DNA of 64,000 nt, from the NCBI RefSeq assembly GCF_003589595.1, contig NW_020654242.1, forward strand, positions 425,151 to 489,150, in the 5' to 3' direction. Origin of the DNA: Hyposmocoma kahamanoa (Eukaryota > Arthropoda > Insecta > Lepidoptera > Cosmopterigidae). The notes beneath the pieces are model-generated. The model saw only the letters and a program-made list of their open reading frames with translations, made no database searches and was not told where the DNA came from. The position numbers were made by a program, and so were the translations under genes. Below, one piece after another: positions 56,201 to 59,200 of the stretch. Each line of letters begins with the position of its first letter. Position 1 is the stretch's first letter.

Positions 56201-59200
56201 GCCGAGCGAAGCTCCGCTGAGCTGTTAAATTACACTCGAAGTCGTAGAAAATCATACTACGAAAATTTTCACGTGTTAAATCCATGGCGATGTAGACAAC
56301 CAATTTCTAAAATGACGCCACAGTGTAAAAACAAGTGACAGTGAGGTGAAATAAACTGTATTTTACAGCCGAAGAGGTTACTCAAAATCGATCGATGCAA
56401 TAAACGTGCAGGGTGCATTTTTTTCAGATTAAAGCGGGTTCGATTCCTGCGTGTTGCTAGAAATTTTTGAAAAGGCAGTTTTATTTCTTTTAAAAAATAA
56501 AGGAATGTTTCCTTTAAGTAAAAATTTCTATCTCCAGTATTTAGAGTACTTTCCCTCCAGGTGGCATTACAAATTTCCACCCTGTATTTGCTTATCAATA
56601 AAAGCAGTGCAAGTCTTTTGGGACCCCTGTCGCTACCTAGTTAAAAAAATACGTTCAGTACAGTTGACGATAGTCGAAGGAATGATCACCCGAATCGTGG
56701 CAATAAGACGCTTTGTCGCACGAAATCGCATCGCAACGATTCGCAGTTTCGTGTTTCGACCCTTATATCAAGTAAAATTGTGGACAATCGTCTATATTAC
56801 ATTGATACATACCTTGAACTTAATCCCCGTACTCCGTACAGAGTCCGAATGTGAGTCGGTAAAAGCCCCTTTCACTGGTGTGGAATGAGACGAACTGCCG
56901 CACGTCGATTCTCGCCCTCCAAATACCTGAAAACAAAGTTTTTAAATCAAAGTCAAGGTCAAATAATCATTTATTCCATAGGCAAAATTTTTACTCTTGA
57001 AAATGTGTGATACCTGTAAAGGTGTCGGCTGCGGTGTGAAGGTTATTAAAAAATCTATTCACTAGATGACACTAGCGGCGACGAATGCCGAAAGTCAGTA
57101 CCTACAAAGATCTATAACAAAATCGCATACCTGTGTTCACAGACCCGTGACTCGGTTGGTAAGAGCAATGCTACGGTGCAGCATGGACGTGGGTTCAAGT
57201 CCCACCGGGTCGACGAAATATTTTTCCGTGTGTTCGATCTTTATATTCATAATCACAACTTGAAAACGTCTCTTTTAAGTTACTGCATGTTCGCTACGCT
57301 GACTTGAGAAGAACGAGCAAGAAACTCTAGGGATTGCTCTTTTCAAATAAACTTAAATGCTGTAGAATGCATTTTGAATCATATTTGTGTGGAATCTAGA
57401 CTCATGTTGTCTTTCCATACATCTTTATCTAACACGTAGTTTACAATTTTGTATTAATATGACTTTTCAATTCAAATACTTTTAATGTAAGTTTTAAACT
57501 TAGGGAATGGTAATCTCAATATATGCTCTGGAATCTTTTTGCAAAAACATATACAGCTCCCCATAAAAGAGTTGTTTACCTTAGTTAAACGAAAAGGTGA
57601 TACAATGAGTTTGGACTTAGTTCTAAGGTTAATATTATGGGATATCTTCTTTCTCATTGAAATTATATACATTTTTAAGGGCATAGAAAATATTTGAGTA
57701 AATGTACTGTGATGCCACAGTCATGACACCAGTCGCCTTAAACTTTTCTCTGAGAGAAACCCGAGAACTTAAACGGTACACAGAACGAATTGCTGGTTTT
57801 TGCAACACTTTATTTATTTGTTATTGTATTAATTTATTATTTTTTAATTGACTTATTTAAGGACAGGGAATAATGAAGCTTAAAAATACATTTAATTCTA
57901 AATGCACTACCTGTAGGTGCCACAACATGCAAAGAAAACAAAAAGAAAATTTAAGCAATAACAGGGGGAAAATTTAAACAATATTAACTGTCTTAATTCC
58001 ATTTATCATTTATGGAATTAACACAGACTACATAAATACTAGTAAAAAAATATTCTAATTAATATTAAGTAACGAAAAATAAACATTAGGAGTTACGCCT
58101 ACAAATGAAATGAATGTTTGGATTTGGTGTTATAGATATAAATCAATGCTAGTAATAATTTTTTTCAATTACTAGCTAGTACTATAGACAACAGAATCTT
58201 GATTCAGAACTAAAAAGAGCGCCATTGTAATATGGCTTATGAAATTGAAGTGACAGCTAAAGTACGGAGTTCAAAAAGTCCAATATGCTATGGTTACACA
58301 ATTTCGCTTCAAGTGGGACAGGTTTGGTATAGCAGTGAACGGCTTCCAGCTGAAGAGATATAGTGTACTGTGGGAGCGTAGCCGTGGTTGTAGCGTAGAG
58401 AGAGGTATAATATTTAGTAGTAAACGAGGAATATATTCATAATTAAAGATTTACTATGAGCGTTCGGTTTGAAGATTTGTCCAGAACTCTCTCGATGTTC
58501 ATTTGACAACAAGTTTCTTATTTTTATACAGTTCCAAATACAAAATTTACTTACCCGTATAGCATCAGAAACCAGAGGTTCACAGCAGCACCCATCCTCA
58601 TAATACAACGCGGTATATTTATTCTTTAACCACGCCAAACTCCTGTCAGCCAGTTTCGCTTGGCTCATGAGGGCTCGGATCACTGCATGAAGACCTACCG
58701 CCCATACCCTGGAAAAGACGGAGAACTTATTGTCCGCAAAATTCGGATTTAATATGATCGGATAAAATACATCCTATCTTGTAACACATTAGCACATTCG
58801 TTAGATAATGTCCAAATGTAAGTGGCATTTAGCTCCATCTCACCTGATGGAAAGTGATAATGAGGTCGACGACGGTGCATGCACACCTAAATAATGCATA
58901 TTCACTCTCGCCTTGTAAAGACCCAAGTTATAACGTTCTCCCTGAACAAGTCTGCAGGCAGGGAATTCCAATACATAGCCGTTCGCCACATAAATGTGGA
59001 AGCGTAGCGATTCGTGAGAATCTTGGGAATATCCACAACATAGGGATGGAATCCAAGCCCACACCTAGTTCCCCAATGATGGAAAGGGGAAAGCGGAATC
59101 AAGTCGTGTAATTCCGTCGCACATTCTCCGTGATACATCCTGTAAAATAGTGTTCAAGGCTCTGCAGCTTCGCCTCTACAAATTCCGAGTCACCTACAAG

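Noticed and set aside
57144..57215. Functional tRNA gene
   Set aside because: It folds well, but position 33 is not T and the flanks are SINE tail.
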